Below are positions 18,785 to 28,434 of a stretch of DNA of 64,000 nt, in pieces (positions within the stretch are counted from its first letter, which is position 1; every line of letters begins with the position of its first letter). The stretch is from a bacterium. Its GTDB lineage: Bacteria > Desulfobacterota > Binatia > Binatales > Binataceae. The stretch lies in the NCBI GenBank assembly GCA_014896235.1, contig JADBKU010000022.1, positions 1-64,000 on the forward strand, given 5' to 3'. The translations under genes and the position numbers were made by a program. The notes beneath the pieces were generated by a model, which searched no databases, had not been told where the DNA came from, and saw only the letters and a program-made list of their open reading frames with translations.

Positions 18785-19138
18785 TCATCGCGAATCCTCG
18801 CGGTCGAGCAGATCCTGAAGCGCGTCGAGCTGGCGGTTCCAGAACCGCTCGTAACGCCGTATCCATTCCTCCGCCGCGCGCATCGGCGCGGCGTTGAGCC
18901 GCACGATCTGGAAGCTGCCGCGTTTTTCGCGGCGGATCAGATCGGCGCGCTCGAGAACCTTGAGATGCTTCGAGACGGCGGCGAGCGACACGCGGTAGGG
19001 CCGGGCGATTTCGCCCACGGTTTTCGGGCGCTCGGCGACGCCGCGCAGAATCGAGCGGCGGGTCGCGTCGGCAAGCGCGTGAAAAACCGCATCCAGCCGC
19101 GCCGGGGGCGTTTTCCGCCGCGCCGCAGATTTAACCAT
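18785..19138 (-). CDS. ArsR-family transcriptional regulator
   Basis: LDAVFHALADATRRSILRGVAERPKTVGEIARPYRVSLAAVSKHLKVLERADLIRREKRG winged HTH. Confidence 0.92.
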   Translation of the reverse strand: MVKSAARRKTPPARLDAVFHALADATRRSILRGVAERPKTVGEIARPYRVSLAAVSKHLKVLERADLIRREKRGSFQIVRLNAAPMRAAEEWIRRYERFWNRQLDALQDLLDREDSR

Positions 19139-19185
19139 ACGGTTGAATGCTAGCCGGGCGCGCGGGCGCTGTCAACCAATCGGTT
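19133..19185. promoter_or_regulatory. Two AACC-N4-GGTT inverted repeats overlapping/upstream of the arsR start (putative operators)
   Basis: aacc-atac-ggtt (19133-19144) overlaps the start codon; aacc-aatc-ggtt (19174-19185); centres 41 bp apart. Confidence 0.55.
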
Positions 19186-19218
19186 AAATCCGGCGCGGAC
19201 GGAAAGGCGGCGGGCCGG

Positions 19219-19971
19219 TCAGGACGACGCGGCGGGCGCGCGGCCCTGCAATTCGAGCAGGCGGTCCGAAATCCTCTGCGCCCAGTAGTCGATCGCGGCC
19301 TCGGCGTCGCCCCATTTCCAGGTCGCCGCGGAGCTGAGCGAAACGCCGCCGGCGCGCTGATCGACGGCGCCCGCCAGCAGCTGGCCGGAGACCGAGTCGG
19401 TCGCCTTCATCTCAGCCTGGGCCGAACCGACAAAGGCGTAACTGCCGGTCGCGAGCGATTGAGCGGCGTTGAGTATCCGCAATTGCGGAACCACCACCGA
19501 AACCGAGCGCAGGCCGGGAGTCGCGGAGGCGGCGTTGACCAGCGCGACCTGCAAGCGCATCACACCCGGGCCGGGCTGGTTCACGAGCGTGAAGTTCTTT
19601 GAAAGGTCCTCGGCAAGCTTGTTGTAGGCGTAGGTGGTAAGCGTTTGCTGGTCGGAGAGCGAAACGCCGCTGTTGGCGCCGTCCCAGAACTGAACCGGAT
19701 CGATCATGATTTTCGTGTACCGCTTCCAATCGGCGTTGCGATTGACGTACACCAACGCCGCCTTGCCCTGCCCGCCCGGCTGCAGCAGCGAAGCCGATGG
19801 TCCGAAAAATGCCGCGACGGCGGGCGCCTGACCGGTCTGGACCTGCTCGACGACCGCGGACGAGTTCTCAACCGTTCGAGAACATCCGCCGATCTGCACG
19901 GCCATCGCCAGGAGCATAGCGGAAAACACTATTGCGCGGGCTTCAAGGCCAGCGATGCGCGCCAATTTCAT
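19219..19971 (-). CDS. DUF3313-like lipoprotein
   Basis: Lipobox-like VQIGGC; YTKIMIDPVQFWDG; LTTYAYNKLAEDLSKNFTLVNQPGPGVMRLQVALVNA. Confidence 0.72.
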   Translation of the reverse strand: MKLARIAGLEARAIVFSAMLLAMAVQIGGCSRTVENSSAVVEQVQTGQAPAVAAFFGPSASLLQPGGQGKAALVYVNRNADWKRYTKIMIDPVQFWDGANSGVSLSDQQTLTTYAYNKLAEDLSKNFTLVNQPGPGVMRLQVALVNAASATPGLRSVSVVVPQLRILNAAQSLATGSYAFVGSAQAEMKATDSVSGQLLAGAVDQRAGGVSLSSAATWKWGDAEAAIDYWAQRISDRLLELQGRAPAASS

Positions 19972-20122
19972 TGGATCGTTATCCTTTTCACCGGCGATCG
20001 ATCAGTGCCGCCTATGGCGCGGCAATCGACGCCAAGTGTTGCAAAGACTAGCCTTCGCGCATCGAGGATGCACGAAAATGGATGACCACAGCGGATCGCG
20101 AAAGTTTCGCGCTCCGGCAGGC

Positions 20123-20797
20123 CTATTCGATCGAATCGTCGCCGTTGTCGCGGGACGGAGGAGTCGCTGGAGCGGCGGGAGTCGGCGGATTGGGCGCAAG
20201 CGTCGGAGTCGGCGAAGGCGGCGGCTCCTTGTAGGCGCCGAGATCTTGAATGATCTGGTCGGCGTGAATCGCCGGATCGACGTTGGGATAAACCTTCAAG
20301 ATTCGTCCGTCGGCGCCGATAACGTAGGTCACGCGTTTGTCGAGGCCGAGAATCGGGATGCCGTTGTCGGCGCCGTAGGCTTTCGCGATGCTTTTGCCGG
20401 GATCGAGCAGCAGCGGAAACGGCAGCTTGTATTTCTGCTGGAAGGCGCGATGCGAGCTTTCCGAATCGACGCTGCATCCGAGCACCACGATGCCCCAGCG
20501 GGCGAGCTTGGCGTAGCCGTCGCGAAAGGCGCACGCCTCCTTGGTGCATCCGGGAGTGTTGTCTTTCGGGTAGAAATAGAGGACGACTTTGTGGCCCAGA
20601 AAATCGCTCAGGCGGATCGACACGGTCTGGCCGTTTTCGACCGCCTGCGTCGAGAATGGCGGCGCGACGTCGCCGGCCTTGAGCAGTTCGGCGCGCGCCG
20701 AACCGAAGCCGAACAATGTCCAGAGCAGTCCCATCGTGATCGCGAAAGCCGCAACGCGCCGCGGTTTCATCGCGAAATTATACGGCCGCGCCGTCAC
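20123..20797 (-). CDS. Peroxiredoxin (BCP/AhpC-TSA type), exported form
   Basis: VVLYFYPKDNTPGCTKEACAFRDGYAKLARWGIVVLGCSVDSESSHRAFQQKYKLPFPLLLDPGKSIAKAYGA; hydrophobic N-terminus. Confidence 0.9.
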   Translation of the reverse strand: MTARPYNFAMKPRRVAAFAITMGLLWTLFGFGSARAELLKAGDVAPPFSTQAVENGQTVSIRLSDFLGHKVVLYFYPKDNTPGCTKEACAFRDGYAKLARWGIVVLGCSVDSESSHRAFQQKYKLPFPLLLDPGKSIAKAYGADNGIPILGLDKRVTYVIGADGRILKVYPNVDPAIHADQIIQDLGAYKEPPPSPTPTLAPNPPTPAAPATPPSRDNGDDSIE

Positions 20798-20803
20798 GCG
20801 CCG

Positions 20804-21772
20804 CTAGATCGCATATAACCAATCGCGGTAGCGGGGGTCGCGGCCGCGCAAAGCGGCGTTAAACACCTCTATCACTTTGCGCGTGATCGGGCCGGGCTTG
20901 CCCTCGCCGATGCGCCGATCGTCAAGCTCGCGCACGGGAGTAACCTCGGCCGCCGTGCCGGTCATAAAAGCCTCGTCGGCGATATAGACGAGGTCGCGCG
21001 GAAAGGGCTGCTCCTTCACCGCGACGCCCTGGTCATGCAGGATGCGGATCACCGAATCGCGCGTGATGCCCGCCAGGCACGACATCAGGGGCGGCGTATA
21101 GACCACGCCGTCGCGCGCGATAAAGAAGTTCTCGCCGCTGCCTTCGGCGACGTAGCCGTGAACGTCGAGCAAGAGCGCTTCGTCATAGCCGTTTTTGCGC
21201 GCCTCGTAGCCGGCCAGCGCGGAATTGACGTAATTCGCCGAGGTTTTGGCCATCGGCATCATCGAATTGTGATGGAACCGGACGAACGACGCGGTTTTGA
21301 GCCGCACGCCCTGGCTTTGACCGTCCGCGCCCAGATAGGCGCCCCACGGCCACGCCGCGATCGCAACGCGCACCTTGTTGTTGCGCGCGACGACGCCCAT
21401 CTCGCCGTCGCCGTAAAAAGCGATCGGCCGCAGATAGCATTCGTCGAACTTGTTGACCCGCACCACGTCGGCGCAGGCTTTGACCAATTCCTCCCGGCTG
21501 AAAGGGATGGTCATCTCCAGAATATGGGCGGAATCGAGCAGGCGGCGAATATGCTCGTTGGCGCGGAAGATCGCGGAAGCGCCTTTGTCGCCCTTGTAAC
21601 AACGCATCCCCTCGAACACGGCGAGGCCGTAGTGGAGGCTATGGGTCAGGACGTGGACGTTGGCCTGGTCGTACGGGACCATCGCGCCATCCATCCAGAT
21701 CTTATCCGAGCGCACGTTGTTAGCGGCCAAAGCTGAAATCTCCCAGGAAGAGTAGGGCGCGGCGCGCATCAC
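20804..21772 (-). CDS. ilvE: Branched-chain amino acid aminotransferase
   Basis: KIWMDGAMVPYDQANVHVLTHSLHYGLAVFEGMRCY; GSGENFFIARDGVVYTPPL; LAGITRDSVI. Confidence 0.92.
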   Translation of the reverse strand: MMRAAPYSSWEISALAANNVRSDKIWMDGAMVPYDQANVHVLTHSLHYGLAVFEGMRCYKGDKGASAIFRANEHIRRLLDSAHILEMTIPFSREELVKACADVVRVNKFDECYLRPIAFYGDGEMGVVARNNKVRVAIAAWPWGAYLGADGQSQGVRLKTASFVRFHHNSMMPMAKTSANYVNSALAGYEARKNGYDEALLLDVHGYVAEGSGENFFIARDGVVYTPPLMSCLAGITRDSVIRILHDQGVAVKEQPFPRDLVYIADEAFMTGTAAEVTPVRELDDRRIGEGKPGPITRKVIEVFNAALRGRDPRYRDWLYAI

Positions 21773-21862
21773 CGGCGATTATGCGGAGCGCCACGATGAA
21801 ATTAGTCGATGTAATCCGAACGGACAAGCTGAAGTGACGCGTCTGGTTCCGGTGCGATGCGG

Positions 21863-23401
21863 CTATTCGTCGCGATCACCGCTGAAATCGCGGCCGTGTA
21901 CGGCGGATTCGCCGCCGTCTCCGGAATTTTGCCGCGGCGCATCCGCGGCGGCGTCCGAGACTGCGGTCACGGAGGCGTGCGCGTCGTTCGGCGTCGCCGC
22001 CACGCCGTTCGTGAGGGCGGGTTTGCGCCGATGGCGTCGGCCGCCGCGGCGGCGGCGCCGTCTGCCGGATGGCGCCAACGAACGGCCGCCATCGTCGTTG
22101 CCGTTCGCAGCCGCTTCGGCGCGCCGGCGCGGAAAGCGCTCGGGCGGCGCGGTCAAAAACCGGTCGTAGGTTACGACGTCGAACCGATAGGTGGGCGCGA
22201 TCCATTCGAGCAGCTGGCGCGCTTCCGGATAGTACGGCCGGCGCGGCAGCCGCCGCGCGATCCGCGTCATCGCCATCATATGGCCGACCGCTTCGAGCAG
22301 CAGACGCATCTGGTCGGTGTCCGAGCGCGAAAAGCCGCGCTGGCGCAAATCCGCAATCAGTTCCGCCCGCGCCGCAGGTTCGCTCCGCCCGCGAAATAGA
22401 TCCGCATACAACGCCGCCAGCGCCATCGCGCGCGACGGCGCCAGCCCTTCCGCGATCGCGCGGCCCATCGCGGCCAGATTGCGCGCGGTCGCGATCGCTT
22501 CGAAGCCGTCTTCCCGGGCGTGCGGCGCGAGTTCGCCGACCTGCGCTGACGGCTCGGTCGCCGCGGCGGCGGGCGGGTTGCGAAGATGGTCGGAAATGGC
22601 CGGCAGGAGTACGGCGAGCAGGCCGAGCCGCTGCATCAGATGCAACGCGCGGGCGGCGTCGGCCAGCATCAGCGTGCGGAAGGTTTCTTCGACCAATCGC
22701 GGCACGGACGCCTTCGCCAAATCCCCGCAATGGCGTTCGATCGCCGCGCGCGTCGCCGGTTCGATCTCGAAATTCAGCTTGGCCGCGAACCGCACCGCGC
22801 GAAGCATCCGCACCGGATCCTCGCGCATCCTCAGGTCGGGATCGCCAATGGATCGAATCAACCTCGCTTCCAGGTCGGGCGTCCCCCCAACGTAATCGAT
22901 CACCTCGAATGTGCGGGGATCGTAGAACAACGCATTGACCGTGAAATCACGACGGAACGCGTCCTCTTCGGGCGTGCCGAAGGTGTTGTCCTGACGGATC
23001 ATCGGATCGCCGCTTTCCGAAACTTCCTCGCTGCGCCGGCGGAACGTGGCGACTTCGATATTTTGCGGGCCGAAATAAACGTGCACGAGGCGGAAGCGCC
23101 GGCCGATCAAGCGGGAATTGCGGAACAATTCGCGCACCTGATTGGGATGGGCCGAAGTGGCGACGTCGAAATCCTTCGGCCGCCGCCGCATCATCAGATC
23201 GCGGACTCCGCCGCCAACCAGATAGGCGGTAAAATCGGCGCTGATCAGGCGATAGAGCACCTTGAGAACGTTCGGGTCGATGTCGCGGCGCGAAATCGGA
23301 TGCGCCGAGCGTTCGAGGATGACCGGGTCCACTGAGCTTTGATCCACGCGCTTGCGCGCCGCTCCGGAATTAATTTCCATCCCGGCGCGAGTCGCCAACA
23401 A
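21863..23401 (-). CDS. pcnB: Poly(A) polymerase / tRNA nucleotidyltransferase family (PcnB-like) with Arg-rich C-terminus
   Basis: AYLVGGGVRDLMMRRRPKDFDVATSAHPNQVRELFRNSRLIGRRFRLVHVYFG; RRDFTVNALFYD; RMLRAVRFAAKLNF; RRRRRGGRRHRRKP tail. Confidence 0.88.
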   Translation of the reverse strand: MLATRAGMEINSGAARKRVDQSSVDPVILERSAHPISRRDIDPNVLKVLYRLISADFTAYLVGGGVRDLMMRRRPKDFDVATSAHPNQVRELFRNSRLIGRRFRLVHVYFGPQNIEVATFRRRSEEVSESGDPMIRQDNTFGTPEEDAFRRDFTVNALFYDPRTFEVIDYVGGTPDLEARLIRSIGDPDLRMREDPVRMLRAVRFAAKLNFEIEPATRAAIERHCGDLAKASVPRLVEETFRTLMLADAARALHLMQRLGLLAVLLPAISDHLRNPPAAAATEPSAQVGELAPHAREDGFEAIATARNLAAMGRAIAEGLAPSRAMALAALYADLFRGRSEPAARAELIADLRQRGFSRSDTDQMRLLLEAVGHMMAMTRIARRLPRRPYYPEARQLLEWIAPTYRFDVVTYDRFLTAPPERFPRRRAEAAANGNDDGGRSLAPSGRRRRRRGGRRHRRKPALTNGVAATPNDAHASVTAVSDAAADAPRQNSGDGGESAVHGRDFSGDRDE

Positions 23402-23523
23402 TTGAGGGAACTTAGCACGTTATAGTGAAATCTTCACTGCGTCGCCCGCCACGAAGTTTCATTTGTCGCCTTAAGCCGCAACCGCATCGCGCGCCGTCCC
23501 CGAATCTCGTACACTAAACGATC

Positions 23524-24501
23524 ATGCCGAGGACCCAGCGCCGCACGATCCAGATTGTCAGCCATGGCCCGTCATGTCTCGACGGCGTGGTCGCCGCGGC
23601 GGCGATAGAACGTTATTACAAAGATCAGCGCGTGGTTGCATTCCTTGCGGCTAACGGCGACAGCGACCGCGTAATCCAATCACTCCGGCCGCGCGAACGC
23701 GGGGAACTGGATGAATACTGGATTACCGACCTGTCCTGGACCGCGACCGCGACCGCCGCGCATTTGACCAATCTGATCCGCGCTGGCGCACGTGCTTACT
23801 GGGTTGATCACCATCGCACTGCCGTGGCCCGCGCCGACGCTCCGGAATTCGACGTTCCATTCAGCGGCCGGCTGCTGTCCGAAGAATTCTCCGCCGCCCG
23901 CCTGACCTTCAATTTCCTGAAACAACTTGCGGAAGAAAGGCGCGAAACCGAAAAACTGGCCGATTTCGAACGTTTTTTCCCTTTCGCCGCCATCGCCGAC
24001 GACCACGACCGCTGGATCCATCAGATTCCCGAATCCGCCGATTGGGCGCTTGCCGTGCAAACGCTCGGCGGAATGGAGTCGTATCGCGAAATCGTCCGGC
24101 TCGAAGAGCCGGTGATGAGCCGCAAGCTCAGGCTTGCGCTTGAGGCCGGCCGTAAAGCGATGGATAAAAGCTTAGAAATCGCGCAGGCCACGATGGTCGA
24201 ACGGCCGCTCGGCAACGGCCTGCGCATCCGCTCCGCCTGCTGCATGGGCTACAGCAGCGAGGTCGCGGCAAAACTCTACGAGGGGCAGACGCGGACGATA
24301 ATCGCGCTTTTCGATCTGCGCAGCCTTGGGGTCAGCCTGCGGCGCAGCGCCGATTGCGAGGTCGATCTCTCCCGGCTCGCGCGCAAGTTCGGCGGCGGCG
24401 GCCATGCGGCCGCGGCCGGCTTCGCGGTCGATGAGGCCAAGCGGGCGCCAGCGGAATTGCTGGCCGATCTGCTAGGCGCGCGGCTCGAAAGCGGAGAGTG
24501 A
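23524..24501 (+). CDS. DHH-family phosphoesterase
   Basis: SHGPSCLDGVVAAAAI; AYWVDHHRTAVARA; LARKFGGGGHAAAAGFAV. Confidence 0.82.
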   Translation: MPRTQRRTIQIVSHGPSCLDGVVAAAAIERYYKDQRVVAFLAANGDSDRVIQSLRPRERGELDEYWITDLSWTATATAAHLTNLIRAGARAYWVDHHRTAVARADAPEFDVPFSGRLLSEEFSAARLTFNFLKQLAEERRETEKLADFERFFPFAAIADDHDRWIHQIPESADWALAVQTLGGMESYREIVRLEEPVMSRKLRLALEAGRKAMDKSLEIAQATMVERPLGNGLRIRSACCMGYSSEVAAKLYEGQTRTIIALFDLRSLGVSLRRSADCEVDLSRLARKFGGGGHAAAAGFAVDEAKRAPAELLADLLGARLESGE

Positions 24502-24564
24502 TCGCGTTCCGCGCCGGCGGAAACTTCCCTTGCTAAGACGCCGATCGGCTTGTAGATTCGCGCC

Positions 24565-24990
24565 GTGGAGGCCGGGCTCGAGCAAATTCTTAATCTGCTG
24601 CTCGAAAGCGAGCGCGCCGGAGTCGTCGCGCTCGACCAATTGATTGGCGCGGTCGAAAACGACGACCTGCGCCGCCTGCTCGCTATCTCGCGCGAGGACG
24701 AGGCCGCTACCGCATCGGCGCTCGAACAGCTTATTCGCGCCAACGGCGGCCAACCGTCAGACAAAATCGGTCCCTTCGCCGCGAAAGTCGCCGCGGCCGG
24801 CGCTCTCGCCGACCAGCTCAGGCTGCTGATTCGCGGCGAAGAATGGGTCGCGCGCAAGGTCGAAGAAGCGCTCGCGATCGCGCCGCCGGAGGGCCCGATC
24901 GCCGACCAATTGCGAAAAATGGCAAATCGGCATCGGTTCGAGGTCGAATGGGGCCGCGCCGAACTGATTCGGATCATGAACACGCTCTGA
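24565..24990 (+). CDS. Small ferritin-like helical hypothetical protein
   Basis: Glu-rich four-helix pattern (LLLESERAGVVALDQL, ISREDEAATASALEQLI, GEEWVARKVEEAL, HRFEVEWGRAELI). Confidence 0.5.
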   Translation: MEAGLEQILNLLLESERAGVVALDQLIGAVENDDLRRLLAISREDEAATASALEQLIRANGGQPSDKIGPFAAKVAAAGALADQLRLLIRGEEWVARKVEEALAIAPPEGPIADQLRKMANRHRFEVEWGRAELIRIMNTL

Positions 24991-25042
24991 AGACGCCGCG
25001 CGGCCGGCCGAACTTCGCCGTGCGGCGGGAGACGGATTCGCG

Positions 25043-26233
25043 ATGGACTTAGGTTTCACCCCCGAACAGGAAGAATTTCGCGCGCGCGTAAGGAAATTCC
25101 TGCGCGACAATCTGCCCGCCGGATGGGGCGAGCCGGGTTTTCGGCCGCATGGCGTCAACACGCTCGAATTCCTCAAGGACTGGCAGCGCCGGCTCTACGA
25201 GGGCGGCTTTCTCGGGATGGCATGGCCGAAGGAATACGGCGGCCAGGGCGCCTCGCAGATCGAGATGGCGATTTTCAATGAAGAGATCGCGCGGATGCGC
25301 GCGCCCGCGCCGCTCAACGTGCTGGGTCTCGCGATGGCCGGTCCGACGATCATCACTTACGGCACCGAAGAGCAAAAAAAACGCTATCTGCCCAAAATTT
25401 TGAGCTGCGAAGAAATCTGGTGCCAGGGATTTTCCGAGCCGAACGCCGGTTCCGACGTCGCCTCCCTGCGCACGCGCGCCGAACTCCGCGGCGACGAGTT
25501 TATCGTCAACGGCCAGAAAGTCTGGACCACGCTCGGCCATGTCGCCGACTGGTGCATGCTGCTGGTGCGCACCGATCCCGACGCGCCGAAGCATCGCGGG
25601 CTTAGCTATCTGCTCGTCGATATGAAAAGTCCCGGCATCACGGTCAAGCCGCTGCGCCAGATGACCGGCGAGGCCGAATTCAACGAGATGTTCTTCGAAG
25701 ACGTGCATGTGCCGCGCGCCAATCTGCTGGGCGGACTCAACGACGGATGGCGGGTCGCGACCACCACCTTGATGAACGAGCGCGGGACGGCGGCGCTGGC
25801 GGGCGTGATGCGCTACCGGATCATTTTCGACGAAATCGTCGATCTTGCGCGCGCCACGCTTCGCAATGGCGCGCCCGCCACCAAAGATCCGCTGATCCGC
25901 CAGCAACTCGCGCAATTCTTCGCCGAACTGGAGATGATGCGGTTCACCGCCTATCGTACCTTCTCGAAAATCCTCAAGGGCGGCGATCCCGGTCCGGTCG
26001 GATCGATCTCAAAACTCGCATGGTCCGAACTGAACCAGCGGATGCAGGAATTCGCGATGGCGCTGGAGGGGCCGGCGAGCCAGTTGATGCGCGGATCGCC
26101 GCATGCGATTCAGAGCGGCCGATGGCAGCATCATTTTCTGCGCTCGCGGGCGAACACGATCGAAGGCGGCACGTCGGAGATTCAGCGCAATATCATCGCC
26201 GAACGCGTCCTCGGCCTGCCCAAATCGCGCTAG
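25043..26233 (+). CDS. Acyl-CoA dehydrogenase
   Basis: MDLGFTPEQEEFRARVRKFL; CQGFSEPNAGSDVASLRTRAELRGDEFIVNGQKVWTT; GGTSEIQRNIIAERVLGLPK. Confidence 0.95.
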   Translation: MDLGFTPEQEEFRARVRKFLRDNLPAGWGEPGFRPHGVNTLEFLKDWQRRLYEGGFLGMAWPKEYGGQGASQIEMAIFNEEIARMRAPAPLNVLGLAMAGPTIITYGTEEQKKRYLPKILSCEEIWCQGFSEPNAGSDVASLRTRAELRGDEFIVNGQKVWTTLGHVADWCMLLVRTDPDAPKHRGLSYLLVDMKSPGITVKPLRQMTGEAEFNEMFFEDVHVPRANLLGGLNDGWRVATTTLMNERGTAALAGVMRYRIIFDEIVDLARATLRNGAPATKDPLIRQQLAQFFAELEMMRFTAYRTFSKILKGGDPGPVGSISKLAWSELNQRMQEFAMALEGPASQLMRGSPHAIQSGRWQHHFLRSRANTIEGGTSEIQRNIIAERVLGLPKSR

Positions 26234-26267
26234 GCCGACAGCCCGAGAGCGAAAGGAGGATTTTACG

Positions 26268-26987
26268 ATGCCGGTTTTCGAGCGTGGCGAAATTTCGCTC
26301 TATTACGAAGAATTCGGAGCGGGCTATCCGATCCTGCTGTTCGCGCCGGGCGGGATGCGCTCGAGCATCGAGTTCTGGCACAAAAGCCCGTTCGATCCGA
26401 CGGTGGAATTCGCCAACGATTTTCGCGTGATCGCGATGGACCAGCGGAACGCAGGCCGCTCGCACGCGCCGGTAAGCGCGGACGACGGTTGGGAGACCTA
26501 CGCCGCCGATCATCTCGCGCTGCTCGATCACCTGAAAATCGACCGCTGCCATCTGATGGGCGGATGCATCGGCTCGTCGTATTGCCTTGGCGTAATCAAG
26601 GCGGCGCCCAAGCGGGTGAGCGCGGCGGTGCTGCAAAACCCGATCGGATTGCACGAAAATCGCGCGGCCTTTTACGAGATGTTCGACGGCTGGGCGAAAG
26701 AGTTGCGGCGCGCGCGGCCGAATCTCGCCGAGACCGCGTTTGCGAGCTTTCGCGAGCGGATGTATGGCGGCGATTTCGTCTTTTCCGTTGACCGCGAGTT
26801 CGTGCGCAACTGCGCAACGCCTCTCCTGGTGCTGGCGGGCGACGATCTTTATCATCCGGCGCCGATTTCGCGTGAAATTGGCGCGCTCGCGCCTCACGTC
26901 GAAACGATCGAACGATGGAAAACGCCGGACGTGGTCGCCGCCGCCGTCGCCCGCACCCGCGCGTTTCTTATCGCGCATCGGGGATGA
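26268..26987 (+). CDS. Alpha/beta hydrolase
   Basis: GYPILLFAPGGMRSS; RVIAMDQRNAGRSHAP; HLMGGCIGSSYCLG; start MPVFERGEISLYYEEFG. Confidence 0.88.
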   Translation: MPVFERGEISLYYEEFGAGYPILLFAPGGMRSSIEFWHKSPFDPTVEFANDFRVIAMDQRNAGRSHAPVSADDGWETYAADHLALLDHLKIDRCHLMGGCIGSSYCLGVIKAAPKRVSAAVLQNPIGLHENRAAFYEMFDGWAKELRRARPNLAETAFASFRERMYGGDFVFSVDREFVRNCATPLLVLAGDDLYHPAPISREIGALAPHVETIERWKTPDVVAAAVARTRAFLIAHRG

Positions 26988-26988
26988 C

Positions 26989-27019
26989 CGATCGGCGCGG
27001 CGCATGCTCACGCCGATCG
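26989..27019. terminator. Candidate hairpin terminator between convergent alpha/beta hydrolase and pqqE
   Basis: cgatcggcg ... cgccgatcg: 9-bp perfect stem, 13-nt loop; no clear T-tract. Confidence 0.4.
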
Positions 27020-27043
27020 AAACGCCGCCGCCGCAGTGCGCGC

Positions 27044-28159
27044 TCAACCGCCCGGCGAATTATTGCGGTGGACAATATCGCGGCTCGATCGTGCGGTACG
27101 GTAAACCGGGTTGATGCGTTCCGATAATTCCGTGCGGGCGGAGATGACCGTCCGGTGATGCGGCGAGAATTCGCAGGCGGGATCGGCGGCCGCGGCGTCG
27201 CCGGCCAGGGCAAATGCCTGACAGCGGCATCCGCCGAAATCCCGTTCGCGTTCGGGACAGGTACGGCACGGCTCTTTCATCCAATCGTAGCCGCGAAAGG
27301 CGTTGAAGACGGAAGAATCGCGCCAGATTTCGCCGAGCGTGGCCGTGCGCACATTCGGAAATTCCAATCCTGCAATCGACGCTGCCGCCTGACAAGGCAT
27401 CGCGTAGCCCGCTGGATCGATCACGATCGTGCCGCGGCCCCATCCGCCCATGCATGGCTTGGGCCGCCCGGCCAGATAGTCGTTGCGGACGAAGACCACC
27501 TGCATCAAGCCGCGCATCCGCTCGGCGGCGCCGCGCGCGATCGCCTCGGCGCGATCGTTCTGCTCCGGGGTCGGCATCAGATGCGCCCGGTTGAGCAGCG
27601 CCCATCCATGGAATTGCACGCTCGCCAGTTCGACGCGGCGTGCGCCAAGTTCAGCGGCCAGATCGATCATCGCGCCGACCCGATCGAGATTCAGCCGATG
27701 GACGACGAAGTTAAGCGTCAGCGGGATTTTCATCCGCGCAATCATCCGCGCCACGGCGAGTTTGCGCCGATGCACCCCTGCTCCGGCGACATAATCCGCG
27801 CCGGCTTCGTCGCCGTCTTGCAGGCTTAACTGCACATGGTCGAGTCCGGCGGCGCGGAACGCGTCAAGCCGCGCTTCGGTCAGACCCACGCCACTGGTGA
27901 TTAGATTGATGTAGAGATCGCAGGCGCGGGCCGCTGCGGTCAGTTCGGTCAGATCGTCGCGGAGCAGCGGCTCGCCGCCGGTCAGATGGAGTTGCAAAAC
28001 GCCGAGCGCGGCCGCTTGCGCGAAGATGCGCGACCAGTCGCCGGTGGACAATTCGGCGCGGCGTTTCGCGAAATCGAGCGGATTGGAGCAATAGAGGCAG
28101 CCAAGCGGACATCGGTAGGTCAGCTCAGCGACCAGCGAACGCGGCGGGCTGGTGTTCAC
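27044..28159 (-). CDS. pqqE: PQQ biosynthesis radical SAM enzyme PqqE
   Basis: RSLVAELTYRCPLGCLYCSNPLDF (CxxxCxxC); C-terminal CRTCPERERDFGGCRCQAFALAGDAAAADPAC. Confidence 0.96.
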   Translation of the reverse strand: MNTSPPRSLVAELTYRCPLGCLYCSNPLDFAKRRAELSTGDWSRIFAQAAALGVLQLHLTGGEPLLRDDLTELTAAARACDLYINLITSGVGLTEARLDAFRAAGLDHVQLSLQDGDEAGADYVAGAGVHRRKLAVARMIARMKIPLTLNFVVHRLNLDRVGAMIDLAAELGARRVELASVQFHGWALLNRAHLMPTPEQNDRAEAIARGAAERMRGLMQVVFVRNDYLAGRPKPCMGGWGRGTIVIDPAGYAMPCQAAASIAGLEFPNVRTATLGEIWRDSSVFNAFRGYDWMKEPCRTCPERERDFGGCRCQAFALAGDAAAADPACEFSPHHRTVISARTELSERINPVYRTARSSRDIVHRNNSPGG

Positions 28160-28434
28160 TCGACGAGCCGCCGTTCACGCATCGCGCCGAGAAATTCCGC
28201 CGTTTCGCGTGCGATTGCGCCTGTTGTTCCATAGCGGCCGGTGAGTTCGCCCACGATCTCGGCCAGGGAGCGCCGTCCGTCGCACAGGCGGACGATCGCC
28301 GCCGCCGTTTCGTTCAATTCCAGCGCGGCTTCAGGAAAGAGCAACCGTTCGCGGCCGTCCGCCGGATCGACGCGCAAACGCACGCCGGCCGCGAGCCGCG
28401 GACGCCATCCGCCGTCGGGAGCATCGGAATTCAT
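28156..28434 (-). CDS. pqqD: PQQ biosynthesis peptide chaperone PqqD
   Basis: WRPRLAAGVRLRVDPADGRERLLFPEAALELNETAAAIVRLCDGRRSLAEIVGELTGRY; 4-bp overlaps with pqqC and pqqE. Confidence 0.95.
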   Translation of the reverse strand: MNSDAPDGGWRPRLAAGVRLRVDPADGRERLLFPEAALELNETAAAIVRLCDGRRSLAEIVGELTGRYGTTGAIARETAEFLGAMRERRLVE

